A stretch of 64,000 nucleotides of DNA. Source: Micromonospora sp. WMMD980 (GTDB lineage Bacteria; Actinomycetota; Actinomycetes; Mycobacteriales; Micromonosporaceae). Location of the stretch: assembly GCF_029626035.1 (NCBI RefSeq), contig NZ_JARUBE010000003.1, positions 6,386,001 to 6,450,000 on the forward strand, in the 5' to 3' direction. Below are positions 8,592 through 16,781 of the stretch, piece by piece. A model generated the notes under the pieces. It worked only from the letters and a program-made list of their open reading frames with translations. It was not told where the DNA came from and did not search any database. Within the stretch, counting starts at the first letter, position 1. The number at the start of each line of letters is the position of its first letter. A program made the translations under genes and the position numbers.

Positions 8592-8881
8592 GCCCGCACC
8601 GACGCCTTGCCGCGGGGCGGGCGACGGCTGGAAGGCACTGCCCGAGTGGGAGCAGTGAGCCAGCGCAGCCCAGCGGGCTGTACGAACAGTTCCCGCTTGG
8701 CGACCGCCTCTCCCGCGACGTTCAGCGCGTAAGCCTCGATCCAGGTCCAGCCGTCGTAGCAGTGCCGGTCGGTGATCTCTCGAATGACGCGGACGATGAT
8801 CGGACGGACGAACTGGACGCTTGCGGAGCGGGCCAGGTGCAAGACGTCTCCGCCCTTGATCAAGCCAGTGGTCGCCGGCAT
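8588..8881 (-). CDS. Conserved hypothetical protein of XRE/DUF397 neighbourhoods
   Basis: 97 residues from ATG 8881, chosen because AAGGGGAAGG directly precedes it; an upstream in-frame start at 8983 would read through a hairpin. The body contains LIKGGDVLHL, VRPIIVRVIREI and a TYDGW-like CYDGWTWIEAY segment, which suggest a small beta-rich domain. The C-terminus is basic and disordered. I recall similar small genes beside DUF397 genes but know no function. It is translationally coupled to the Cys-rich ORF downstream and divergent from the XRE regulator at 9077. Confidence 0.6.
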   Translation of the reverse strand: MPATTGLIKGGDVLHLARSASVQFVRPIIVRVIREITDRHCYDGWTWIEAYALNVAGEAVAKRELFVQPAGLRWLTAPTRAVPSSRRPPRGKASVRA

Positions 8882-8904
8882 CCTTCCCCTTCCGTTGCTG
8901 GGAA

Positions 8905-8940
8905 GGGGCCGTCCCTGGCTGCTCGGCCACGGACGGCCCC
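8905..8940. promoter_or_regulatory. 10-bp inverted repeat in divergent control region
   Basis: GGGGCCGTCC (8905-8914) and GGACGGCCCC (8931-8940) are perfect complements with a 16-nt loop. It lies 24 bp upstream of the 97-aa gene, in the 195-bp divergent region facing the XRE gene. It could be a leader hairpin or operator. Confidence 0.45.
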
Positions 8941-9076
8941 GGGCAGTGCTCCCGCCGGAAATCGGGCCTCCCCCGGGTAGCACCGCTCATCTGCCACCCT
9001 GCCGAGAGCGACGGGATCAGTACACAGCGTGCATGTATGGTGCCGAGATATCCGGGGCGTCCATAGGGGAGGCGGG

Positions 9077-9844
9077 ATGAACCACGTACTCCAAGCGGCG
9101 ATGGCCGCGGCCGGTGAGACAGCCGAGAGCCTTGCAGCTCAGACCGGCGTAGACCCGAAGACGGCGGCGCGTTGGATCTCCCCGGGACGTGTGCCGCAAC
9201 CACGCCGACGCGCGCAGCTGGCCGCACTCCTTGGCCGGGACGTGGGGGACCTATGGCCCGATGTCCTGAAGCGACGTGAGCCCCAGTGGCTGCGCGAGTG
9301 GGTCGACTGGGAACGGGAGGCCGTAGCCCTCCGCTGGTTCGAGCACTGCTGGATACCTGGCCTGCTTCAGACCGAGTCGTACGCGCGGGCGACGCTTGCC
9401 GGTGAGGCGCTGACCTCGGCGGAGGTGGACGAGCTGGTTGCCTCACGCATCGAGCGGCAAGCCATCCTGCGCCGGGAGTGCCCACCCCTGTACGTCGCCG
9501 TCATCTTCGAAGGGGTGCTGTACCAGTCGGCGTACGGCGATCGTGAGCTGATGCGCGAGCAGGTCGAGCACCTTGCCCGCTGCGCAGCTCTCCCCATGGT
9601 GCAGGTGCACATCGTGCCGAGGGGGGTTGGCATGTATCCAGGGCTCGGCGGGGGCTTCATCATCGCCGAGCTACCCAGCGGTGAGCATGTCGCGCACGTC
9701 GACAGTCAGGGGCCGGCGCAGATCGTAAATGAGGCTGCGCCCGTTGCTACGCTCAGTCGCAGGTGGGAGCGCATCAGGGGTGAAGCCCTCTCCCGCAACC
9801 AGTCTCTAGACCTGATCAGAGAAGCGGCAGGATCATGGACATGA
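9077..9844 (+). CDS. XRE-family regulator with DUF5753 domain
   Basis: 255 residues from ATG 9077 (strong GGGGAGGCGGG upstream; the frame is open 16 codons earlier). Helix-turn-helix at about residues 8-55 (ESLAAQTGVDPKTAARW), then a DUF5753 domain of about 180 residues starting near EPQWLREWVDWEREA with the typical IPGLLQTESYARA motif. Family members are DNA-binding regulators paired with DUF397 proteins; some are described as Scr1-type antitoxin-like or developmental regulators (WhiJ-like). Overlaps the DUF397 start by 10 nt. It likely controls its own divergent promoter region. Confidence 0.88.
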   Translation: MNHVLQAAMAAAGETAESLAAQTGVDPKTAARWISPGRVPQPRRRAQLAALLGRDVGDLWPDVLKRREPQWLREWVDWEREAVALRWFEHCWIPGLLQTESYARATLAGEALTSAEVDELVASRIERQAILRRECPPLYVAVIFEGVLYQSAYGDRELMREQVEHLARCAALPMVQVHIVPRGVGMYPGLGGGFIIAELPSGEHVAHVDSQGPAQIVNEAAPVATLSRRWERIRGEALSRNQSLDLIREAAGSWT

Positions 9845-10035
9845 CCGGTGCGCAGTGGCGCAAGAGCACGAAGAGCGGCAACAACGGTGGCTCATGTGTC
9901 GAGATCGCCGACAACCTTCCCGGCGTCGTCCTGGTCAGGGACACAAAGGACCGCGACGGCGGAACGCTGACCTTCGGGCCGGCATCCTGGCGGGGCTTCG
10001 TCAACCTGGCCAAGAAGATCGGCCCCTCGGGCTGA
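9835..10035 (+). CDS. DUF397 domain protein
   Basis: 66 residues; ATG 9835 or 9841. The WRKSTKSGNNGGSCVEIAD opening and VLVRDTKDRDGGTLTFGPASW core are diagnostic of DUF397. These small proteins are encoded directly after XRE-DUF5753 genes and are thought to modulate or be neutralised by them, as in WhiJ/BldB-like or toxin-antitoxin-like pairs. No toxic activity is shown by sequence. A strong terminator follows 12 bp after the stop. Confidence 0.9.
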   Translation: MDMTGAQWRKSTKSGNNGGSCVEIADNLPGVVLVRDTKDRDGGTLTFGPASWRGFVNLAKKIGPSG

Positions 10036-10047
10036 CCAAGGACCAAG

Positions 10048-10083
10048 AGCAGCCCCGGCACCCATCAGGATGCCGGGGCTGCT
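10048..10083 (+). terminator. Strong intrinsic-type hairpin after DUF397
   Basis: AGCAGCCCCGGCA (10048-10060) pairs perfectly with TGCCGGGGCTGCT (10071-10083) around a 10-nt loop. It closes the XRE-DUF397 transcript. Confidence 0.8.
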
Positions 10084-10276
10084 TCGTGTCGGGGTACGTG
10101 AGAAATGGTTATCACCAGCCGCCCTGTTGCATCGAACGTACGAACAGCCGTCCGATATGGTGTCTCCGGCGCACGACATTAAACCCGAACTACTCCCTGA
10201 GAAGCAGGCCGGCGCGCCCGTCCTGACGCTAGCGGGGGACGGACCCCCGACCTCTGAATCTCAGGGAGCGTGGCGA

Positions 10277-10441
10277 GTGACGACGCGCCGAAAGGGACCT
10301 TCGGGCCCCATGAGGTACCGACCGACCAGCACCAATCGGTGGCGGGAGGTCACGGAGTGGGCGGCACTGATACTCAAAGTGCTTGCCTACGCCGCAGGGC
10401 TCGCGGTGACGGTAGCCAGCCGGGGATGCGGGCCCAACTGA
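10277..10441 (+). CDS. Possible small membrane protein
   Basis: 54 residues from GTG 10277 with GGGAG 9 nt upstream. Basic N-terminus (TTRRKGPSG...), then one hydrophobic segment at about residues 28-47 (WAALILKVLAYAAGLAVTV) and a short CGPN tail. Not recognised. Codon use is less GC-extreme than in neighbours. Could be chance; position after the XRE/DUF397 pair and the plausible ribosome site support it weakly. Confidence 0.35.
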   Translation: MTTRRKGPSGPMRYRPTSTNRWREVTEWAALILKVLAYAAGLAVTVASRGCGPN

Positions 10442-10537
10442 CCAACCGTCAGCCAACCCCACATCCCCACCCGAGGAAGGTAAGGCCCCTCGCCCGGCTC
10501 CCATACCTGTGGCGGGGGGTACTTCCTGTGCTGTGCT

Positions 10538-10572
10538 GTCGTGCACGGTCTCGTTCGGTCGTGCACGGTCTC
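10538..10572. repeat. Tandem direct repeat containing GTGCAC palindromes
   Basis: GTCGTGCACGGTCTC occurs at 10538-10552 and again at 10558-10572, a 20-bp period (about two helical turns). Each copy contains the palindrome GTGCAC. The arrangement resembles a double operator or short iteron pair. Confidence 0.6.
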
Positions 10573-10857
10573 ACTCTGTCTCAGACGATACACAACACGG
10601 AAGAATGCCAAGCGGCGATGTAGCGCCATTTTTCTGCGCCGTGTAGCGAGTATGCGAGCTTGCTCGTCTAGTTAGCGACGCCTTCTCGCCGCCTATCGTC
10701 GTGTCCGGAAGTCTCCGCAGAGCTTGATAGGGCCGTGACCTCCGATATTTCCGGGGTCGGGACATGCAAACTGCGGAGCTTCACTCCCGGTGAGGTGGCC
10801 AACTGCATCTCAGGACGGTAGGGGCGGGAACCGTGGCCCGAATCTTGAGATGCGTAA

Positions 10858-10906
10858 AGATCTTGGTATGAAAGTGCCCCTATGGGGGCCATTTCGTACC
10901 AAGATC
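10858..10906. repeat. Dispersed palindromic repeat, family A copy 1
   Basis: Left arm GATCTTGGTATGAAA and right arm TTTCGTACCAAGATC close a near-perfect stem of about 22 bp with a CCCC-TAT-GGGG tip. Shares its arms with the copy at 22106-22157. It lies 50 bp beyond the stop of the leftward ABC exporter gene and could terminate that transcript. Confidence 0.7.
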
Positions 10907-10933
10907 GCCTCGCGCCTCGCGCCTCGCGCCTCG
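10906..10933. repeat. 7-bp tandem repeat, four copies
   Basis: CGCCTCG repeated four times without interruption, directly after palindrome family A copy 1. A simple sequence tract that may vary between strains. Confidence 0.75.
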
Positions 10934-10956
10934 CGGACGATCGGCCTGAGACGCGT

Positions 10957-12894
10957 TCAGAGCAGCGAGTCGCGCCACTGGCGGTGCAGCGCGGCGTAGC
11001 GGCCCCCGGCGGCGGCCAGGTCGGCCGGCGAGCCGTCCTCGACGATCCCGCCCGCGTCCAGCACCAGCACCCGGTCGGCGATCTCCACAGTGGAGAGCCG
11101 GTGCGCGATCACCAGCGCGGTGCGGTCACGCAGCACGTTCCGCAGCGCCCGCTGCACCAGGCGTTCGGTCGGCACGTCGAGCGACGACGTGGCCTCGTCG
11201 AGGATCAGCACCCGGGGGTCGGCCAGGAACGCCCGGGCGAACGCGACGAGCTGCCGCTGCCCGGCGGAGAGCCGGCCGCCACGCCGGTGCACGTCGGTGG
11301 CGTACCCATCGGGCAGCGCGGCGATGAACTCGTGCGCGCCGATGGCCCGCGCGGCGGCGACCACCGCGGCGTCGTCGGCGTCCGGGCGGCCGAACCTGAT
11401 GTTCTCCGCCACGGACCCGCTGAACAGGTGGGTCTCCTGGGTGACCAGCACCACCGCCCGGCGCAGCTCGGCGTCGGCCAGGTCGCGCAGGTCCACACCG
11501 TCGAGGCGGACCGCGCCGGCGTCCGGGTCGTGGAACCGGGCCAGTAGCTTGGCCACTGTGGACTTGCCCGCACCGGTCGGCCCGATCAGCGCGACCGTCT
11601 GCCCCGCCGGCACGGTCAGCTCCAGGCCGGACAGGATCGGCGTCTCCGGACGGTAACCGAAGGAGACCGAGCGGAAGTCCACCGCGCCGCGAGGCGGCCC
11701 GGCGGGCAGCGGCGCCGGCCGGGCCGGCTCGGCCACCGCCGGCCGCTCGTCGAGCACCCCGGCCAGCTTCTCCAGCGCCGCGGTCGCCGACTGGAGCGAG
11801 TTGTAGAACTGGCTCAACTCCTCCATCGGCTCGAAGAACCGCCGCAGGTAGAGCAGGAACGCGGCGAGCACGCCCACCTCGGTGTGGCCGCCCAGCACCC
11901 GCCAGCCCCCGTACGCGAGCACCGTCGCGGCGGTGAGGTTGCCGATCAGCCGGATGCCGGGGGAGTAGACCGCGATCAGCCGGAACGCGCGCAGGCTGGC
12001 CCGCCGGTAGTCGTCGTTCACCGCGTCGAAGATGCGCTGGTTGCGGGTCTCGCGGCGGAACGCCTGCACCGCCCGGATCCCGCGCAGCGACTCGACGAAG
12101 TGCACGATGACCAGCGCCACCGCCTCCCGGGTGCGCCGGTAGGCCCCGGCCGACGCCCGGGCGAACCAGCGGGACAGCCAGAACAGGAACGGGAACGCGA
12201 ACAGGGTGACCGCGGCCAGCGGCAGGTCCAGCCAGAGCAGGATGCCCGCCACCGACAGCACGGACAGCACGGCCATGACCAGCCGGTCGATCCCGCCGTC
12301 GACCAGCTCGCCGATCGACTCCAGGTCGCTGGTCAGCCGGGACACCATCCGACCGGACGTGTAACGCTCGTGGAAGCCGACGTCGAGCCGCAGGAAGTGC
12401 GCGTAGACCCGGCGGCGCAGGTCGAGCAGGACGGCCTGGCCGATCCGGGCGGCGAGGGCGAGGAACGCGCGCCGGGCCGCGTACTCGACGGCGGTGGCCA
12501 CCACGAAGGCGGCGGCCACCGCGACCAGCGGGCCCGCGTCGCCGGCCCGCAGCGGACCGATGCCCCGGTCGATGCCGAGCATGACCAGGTACGGACCGGC
12601 CATCGCGGCCGCGTTCTGGGCCAGCAGCAGCGTCACGGCCAGCCCGAGCGGGCGCCGGTGCGGGCGGAGCAGTTGCCGCAGCAGGAGCCGGCTACGGGCG
12701 CGGAGCCGGGTCACCGCCGCGGGTGACGAGTCCTCGGCGCGGCTTCGGTCGGCGTCCGGGTCGGTGGCCCGCCCTCGCCACCGGGACAGGTCGCCGTCGG
12801 GCTCGGGCTCGTCGGTGCCGGCGTGGCGCGGGGCGGCGGCACGTCCGTTGGACGCGCCACCCCGCGGCAGGACGCGTGGGGCGCGCCAGGTCAC
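10957..12894 (-). CDS. ABC exporter half-transporter, catalytic NBD (heterodimer partner)
   Basis: 645 residues; GTG start in a GTGA overlap with the upstream partner gene. A charged N-terminal extension of about 65 residues precedes six membrane helices (about 80-370) and an NBD. Walker A GPTGAGKST is near 437, Q-loop VTQETHLFSG, signature LSAGQRQ and canonical Walker B with catalytic Glu (LILDEATSSLD). Probably forms a heterodimeric multidrug or lipid exporter with the 604-aa protein, whose Walker B lacks the Glu. Substrate unknown. Confidence 0.92.
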   Translation of the reverse strand: MTWRAPRVLPRGGASNGRAAAPRHAGTDEPEPDGDLSRWRGRATDPDADRSRAEDSSPAAVTRLRARSRLLLRQLLRPHRRPLGLAVTLLLAQNAAAMAGPYLVMLGIDRGIGPLRAGDAGPLVAVAAAFVVATAVEYAARRAFLALAARIGQAVLLDLRRRVYAHFLRLDVGFHERYTSGRMVSRLTSDLESIGELVDGGIDRLVMAVLSVLSVAGILLWLDLPLAAVTLFAFPFLFWLSRWFARASAGAYRRTREAVALVIVHFVESLRGIRAVQAFRRETRNQRIFDAVNDDYRRASLRAFRLIAVYSPGIRLIGNLTAATVLAYGGWRVLGGHTEVGVLAAFLLYLRRFFEPMEELSQFYNSLQSATAALEKLAGVLDERPAVAEPARPAPLPAGPPRGAVDFRSVSFGYRPETPILSGLELTVPAGQTVALIGPTGAGKSTVAKLLARFHDPDAGAVRLDGVDLRDLADAELRRAVVLVTQETHLFSGSVAENIRFGRPDADDAAVVAAARAIGAHEFIAALPDGYATDVHRRGGRLSAGQRQLVAFARAFLADPRVLILDEATSSLDVPTERLVQRALRNVLRDRTALVIAHRLSTVEIADRVLVLDAGGIVEDGSPADLAAAGGRYAALHRQWRDSLL

Positions 12895-14705
12895 GAGCGC
12901 ACCAGGCCGACGCCGCCGGCACGGCGCTCCGGCTCGGCGGAGAGCACCGCCCGGTAGGCCGGCACTTCCGCCAGCATCTCCGAGTGGGTGCCGACGGCGA
13001 CGATCCGGCCGCCCTCCATCAGCGCCACCCGGTCGGCGAGCGCCACCGTGGAGGGTCGGTGCACGACCAGCAGCGCCGTCGTGTCCCGCAGCACCCGTCT
13101 AAGCGCCGCCTCGACGAGTGCCTCGGTGTGCACGTCGAGCGCGGAGAGCGGGTCGTCGAGGACCAGCAGCGCGGGCCGCCCGAGCACGGCCCGGGCCAGC
13201 GCCAACCGCTGCCGCTGGCCGCCGGAGAGGGACAGTCCCTGCTCGCCGATCCGGGTGGCCAGCCCCCACGGCAGCTCGTACGCGAAGTCGGCCTGTGCCA
13301 GCGCCAGCGCGGCCCGGACCTCCTCGTCGCCGGCGTCCGGCCGGCCCAGGGTGAGGTTCTCCCGGACCGACATGGAGAACAGCGTCGGTTCCTCGAAGGC
13401 CACCCCGACCAGCCGGCGCAGCGAGCCGAGCCGCAGGTCGCGCAGGTCGTGCCCGTCGAGCGTGATCCGGCCGCCGGTTACCTCGTGCAGTCGAGGGACC
13501 AGCGAGAGCAGCGTGCTCTTGCCGCACCCGGTGGCGCCGACCAGGGCGAGCGTCTCGCCCGGTTCGAGGGCGAGATCCAGCTCGTGCAGCACCGGGGTGG
13601 GCGCGCCCGGGTAGCGGAAGCTCACCCGCTCGAACCGGAGCCGGCCATGGACCTCGCCTCGTCGCAACGGCCGGGCGTGCGGCGCGTCCACGATGGTCGG
13701 CGGCGTGTCGAGCACCTCCTGGATCCGGTCGGCGGCGGTGGCGGCCTCCTGCCCGTTGGCGATGATCCAGCCGAGCGACTGCACCGGCCAGATCAACATG
13801 AGCTGGAGGCTGACGAAGGCGACCAGTTGCCCGATGGTGAGCGCGCCCCCGGCCACGGCCGCGGCGCCGGCCACCAGGACCGCGCCGAGCGTCAGGTTGG
13901 GCACCAGGTCGAACAGCGCGGACGTGCGGGCCAACAGCCGGGCCTTGCCGACCCCGGTGTCGTGCAGCCGGTGGGCGCCGGCGGTGAACCGGGCGGCCAG
14001 CTCCGGGCCGCGCCCGTACGCCCGCATGGTGCGCAGGCCCTGCGCCGTCTCCTCGACGAGCGTGGCGACGTCGCCCTGCTGGTCCTGCATGCGGCGGGAC
14101 GCCGCATGGTAGTGCCGGGCGAACCGGCGGCTGATCAGGAACAGCGGCACGGCGCTGGCCGCGACCAGCAGCCCCAGCCACGGGTGCAGCCGGATCAGCA
14201 GCACCACCACCGCGACGTAGGTGATCAGGTTGAGCACCAGGAAGAGCAGGCCGAAGGAGAGGAACCGGCGGATCACCGAGAGGTCGCTGGTGATCCGGGA
14301 GAGCAGTTGGCCGGACTGCCAGCGGTCGTGGAAGCCGGCCGGGAGGCGTTGCAGGTGCGCGTAGATGTCGGCCCGGATGGCCGCCTCCATGCCGACCGAG
14401 GAGGAGGACTGCGTCCAGCGCCGGATGAAGATCAGCACCGCCTCGGCGAGCCCGAGCAGCAGCGCGAGCATGCCGAGGCGGAGCAGCCCGGCCTCGTCGT
14501 GCCGGGCGACCGGGCCGTCCACCACCCGCTGCACCACCAGCGGGACGGCCAGGCTCGCCGCGGTCGCGGCCAGCGCCGCGACCAGGAGCCAGGCGAACTC
14601 CGCCGCGTATGGGCGCAGGTAGGGCCGCAGCCGCCAGAGGTTGCGCAGCGGCTGGGACCGGGCGTCGGGTGGCGCCGCGGGATTGCCGTCGCTGGGCGCG
14701 GGCAC
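12891..14705 (-). CDS. ABC exporter half-transporter, degenerate NBD
   Basis: 604 residues, GTG start. Six membrane helices in residues about 35-320, Walker A GATGCGKST near 390, signature LSGGQRQ, and Walker B LLVLDDPLSALD, in which Asp stands where the catalytic Glu is expected. That is the known pattern of the non-hydrolytic site in heterodimeric exporters such as TM287/288. It is first in the two-gene operon and is coupled by GTGA to its partner. Upstream, 36 bp separate it from the stop of ogt, transcribed in the same direction. Confidence 0.92.
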   Translation of the reverse strand: MPAPSDGNPAAPPDARSQPLRNLWRLRPYLRPYAAEFAWLLVAALAATAASLAVPLVVQRVVDGPVARHDEAGLLRLGMLALLLGLAEAVLIFIRRWTQSSSSVGMEAAIRADIYAHLQRLPAGFHDRWQSGQLLSRITSDLSVIRRFLSFGLLFLVLNLITYVAVVVLLIRLHPWLGLLVAASAVPLFLISRRFARHYHAASRRMQDQQGDVATLVEETAQGLRTMRAYGRGPELAARFTAGAHRLHDTGVGKARLLARTSALFDLVPNLTLGAVLVAGAAAVAGGALTIGQLVAFVSLQLMLIWPVQSLGWIIANGQEAATAADRIQEVLDTPPTIVDAPHARPLRRGEVHGRLRFERVSFRYPGAPTPVLHELDLALEPGETLALVGATGCGKSTLLSLVPRLHEVTGGRITLDGHDLRDLRLGSLRRLVGVAFEEPTLFSMSVRENLTLGRPDAGDEEVRAALALAQADFAYELPWGLATRIGEQGLSLSGGQRQRLALARAVLGRPALLVLDDPLSALDVHTEALVEAALRRVLRDTTALLVVHRPSTVALADRVALMEGGRIVAVGTHSEMLAEVPAYRAVLSAEPERRAGGVGLVRS

Positions 14706-14741
14706 CAGCCGACGGTAGCGGCCCGGTGCGACGGTGCGGGG

Positions 14742-15254
14742 TCAGCTAGCCGTCACCCGTCCCTCATGCCCGAGAAGCCACTTCTTCACGTCCAGCCCCC
14801 AGCGGTAACCGCCGAGCGTGCCGTCGGTGCGCAGCACCCGGTGGCAGGGGACGAAGAGCGCGGCGGCGTTGCGCGCGCAGGCCGCCGCGGCGGCGCGGAC
14901 CGCGGCCGGCCGACCGGCCAGCGCGGCGAAGCCGGTGTAGGTCACCGGGTCGCCCGGCGTGACGTCGCGCAGCACCCGCCAGGCGTGCGCCAGGAAGCGC
15001 CCATCGGTGTGCTGCTCCACCTCGACCGCGTCGATCGCGGCCAGGTCACCGTCGAGGTAGGCCCGGACGGCGGCGGTCACCGGGCCGAGGTCGGTCCGCT
15101 GCCGCAGGTCGCCGCGCAGGCTGAGGTGCGCCAGCGGCACCAGCGTCGCCGGGTCGGCGGTGAAGCCGGCGGCGCGCACCGCCCCGGAGGGACCGGCGAG
15201 CACGCTCAGCGGGCCGGCGGGCGTGTCGATGACGGTGCTGTCCAACGTGGTCAT
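14742..15254 (-). CDS. ogt: Methylated-DNA--protein-cysteine methyltransferase
   Basis: 170 residues from ATG 15254, in an ATGA overlap with the upstream Ada-AlkA gene. The acceptor motif FVPCHRV places the active-site Cys at 137. The preceding helix-turn-helix reads YTGFAALAGRPAAVRAAAAAC. It transfers O6-alkyl groups from guanine to its own Cys and is used once. The frame is open far upstream, but that part is antisense to nothing useful and overlaps the AlkA gene. Coupling with an Ada-type regulator/glycosylase makes a two-protein adaptive-response cassette. Confidence 0.93.
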   Translation of the reverse strand: MTTLDSTVIDTPAGPLSVLAGPSGAVRAAGFTADPATLVPLAHLSLRGDLRQRTDLGPVTAAVRAYLDGDLAAIDAVEVEQHTDGRFLAHAWRVLRDVTPGDPVTYTGFAALAGRPAAVRAAAAACARNAAALFVPCHRVLRTDGTLGGYRWGLDVKKWLLGHEGRVTAS

Positions 15255-16693
15255 GCCGCTCTCCAGAGTCGGATCGTCGCGTAGGACCGCCAGGGGCGCC
15301 AGCGGTCGGCGTGGGCGTGCAGGGTCTTCGGGTCGTCGGGCAGGCCGAGCGCGGCGGCGCCGCGGCGGACGCCCAGGTCGGTGGCGAGCACGACGTCGGG
15401 GTCGCCGAGCGCGCGCATGGCCAGGTAGCCGGCGGTCCACGGCCCCACCCCGGGCAGCGCGGAGAGCTGCCGCACCGCCTCCTCCCGGTCGCCGCCCGGC
15501 TCCAGGTCCAGTTCGCCGTCGGCGATGGCCCGGGCCAGCGCCCGGATCGTCTCCCGCCGGGCACCGGGCATCCGGAACGCGGCATCCGGCGCCGCGAGCA
15601 CCTCGGCCGGGCTCGGGAACGCCCGTAGCCCGCCGTCGGCGGCCGCCGCGTCGGCGCTCCGGACGGCGGCGAGCAGGTGGCCGAGCGTGGTCCGGGCGGA
15701 GCGGAGCGAGACCTGCTGGGTGGTGACGGCACGGACGGTCATCTCGAAGCCGTCCACCGCGTGCGGGAGCCGGACCCCCGGCTCGGCGGCGACCGCCGGC
15801 GCCAGGGCCGGATCGGCGGCCAGGGCGGAATCCACCGCGACCGGGTCGGCGTCGAGGTCGAGCAGGCGGCGGCAGCGGGCCACCGCGGGGGCCAGGTCGC
15901 GCATGTCGGCCAGCCGTAGGGTGGCGGCCACGTGCCCGTCGGCCGGGGTCAGCGCCACCGCGCCGGGCCCGTGCGGCAGGCGCAGGCCCCGGTGGTACGT
16001 CCCGTCGCCGACCTTCTCGACGCCGGGCAGCGCGCGCAGCGCGAGGAAGTCGAGCAGCGCGCCCGCGTGCAGCGGCGGCCGATGAGCCAGGCGCAGCGAG
16101 AGGGTGCCCGCGCCGTCGGCCGCCGGTCGGCTGCTCCGGCCGGCCCGCAGCTCGGACGGGGTGGTGCCGTAGACCTCGCGGACCGTGTTGTTGAACTGCC
16201 GCACGCTGCCGAAACCGGCGGCGAAGGCCACCTCGGCGAGGCCGAGCCCGGTGGTCTCGACCAGGATCCGGGCGGTCTGCGCGCGCTGCGCCCGGGCCAG
16301 CGCGAGCGGACCGGCGCCCAACTCCGCCCGGAGCATCCGGTGCAGGTGCCGCTCGGTGTAGCCGAGCCGGGTGGCCAGCCCGGGCACGCCGTCGCGGTCG
16401 ACCACGCCGTCGGCGATCAGCCGCATCGCGCGACCGACCAGGTCGGCCCGGGCGTCCCAGAGCGGGGAGCCCGGCGCGGCGTCGGGCCGGCAGCGGCGGC
16501 AGGCCCGCAGCCCGGCACCCTGGGCGGCGGCGGCGGACGGGAAGAACCGGACGTTCTGCCGTTTCGGCGTCATCGCCGGACAGGACGGCCGGCAGTAGAT
16601 CCCGGTCGAGGTGACACCGGTGTAGAACCAGCCGTCGAACCGCGGGTCGCGGCTGTCGACGGCCCGGTAGCACCGCTCGAAGTCCAGTTCCAT
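15251..16693 (-). CDS. Ada metal-binding/AraC regulator fused to AlkA 3-methyladenine glycosylase
   Basis: 480 residues from ATG 16693. Domain 1 (about 1-80): Ada phosphotriester-sensing zinc domain with Cys34, Cys38, Cys65 and Cys68. Domain 2 (about 85-185): AraC-type helix-turn-helix (LAEVAFAAGFGSVRQFNNTVREVYG). Domain 3 (about 200-480): AlkA N-terminal fold and HhH-GPD glycosylase with LPGVGPWTAGYLAMR and the catalytic Asp in VVLATDLGVRRG. Methylation of the zinc Cys should turn it into an activator of alkylation repair genes, including itself and the coupled ogt. AlkA-Ada fusions are known in actinomycetes. Confidence 0.94.
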   Translation of the reverse strand: MELDFERCYRAVDSRDPRFDGWFYTGVTSTGIYCRPSCPAMTPKRQNVRFFPSAAAAQGAGLRACRRCRPDAAPGSPLWDARADLVGRAMRLIADGVVDRDGVPGLATRLGYTERHLHRMLRAELGAGPLALARAQRAQTARILVETTGLGLAEVAFAAGFGSVRQFNNTVREVYGTTPSELRAGRSSRPAADGAGTLSLRLAHRPPLHAGALLDFLALRALPGVEKVGDGTYHRGLRLPHGPGAVALTPADGHVAATLRLADMRDLAPAVARCRRLLDLDADPVAVDSALAADPALAPAVAAEPGVRLPHAVDGFEMTVRAVTTQQVSLRSARTTLGHLLAAVRSADAAAADGGLRAFPSPAEVLAAPDAAFRMPGARRETIRALARAIADGELDLEPGGDREEAVRQLSALPGVGPWTAGYLAMRALGDPDVVLATDLGVRRGAAALGLPDDPKTLHAHADRWRPWRSYATIRLWRAA

Positions 16694-16781
16694 GACACCG
16701 ATCCTGCCTCGCAGGTCGAACGCTCGGCTGGCGGGATTCGGACGTGACGTGCGGCAGCGCCGCCAGCTCGGGGAGGTGGCG

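Larger units (their letters stand above)
10442..10956. other. 515-bp gene-poor stretch with several repeats
   Basis: No convincing gene. Visibly lower GC and irregular codon periodicity compared with flanks. It holds a 20-bp tandem repeat (10538-10572), a long palindrome (10858-10906) and a 7-bp tandem repeat (10906-10933). Short open frames on both strands here lack good starts and actinobacterial codon bias. Confidence 0.6.

Noticed and set aside
8592..9485. The valS frame stays open back to 9485, suggesting a 1248-residue protein
   Set aside because: The extra part beyond 8591 runs through the 97-aa gene in another frame, a hairpin and the divergent XRE gene, and has no coding bias.
10130..10150. 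SOS-box-like TCGAAC...GAAC sequence
   Set aside because: The second half is a direct, not inverted, repeat (GAACAG rather than GTTCGA), so it is not a LexA site.
10571..10892. Short minus-strand frames in the gene-poor stretch
   Set aside because: No ribosome sites, poor codon bias and no recognisable family.
12723..15284. 853-residue plus-strand frame
   Set aside because: Antisense to the ABC exporter and ogt; composition rich in Arg, Gly, Pro and Gln with no domain.
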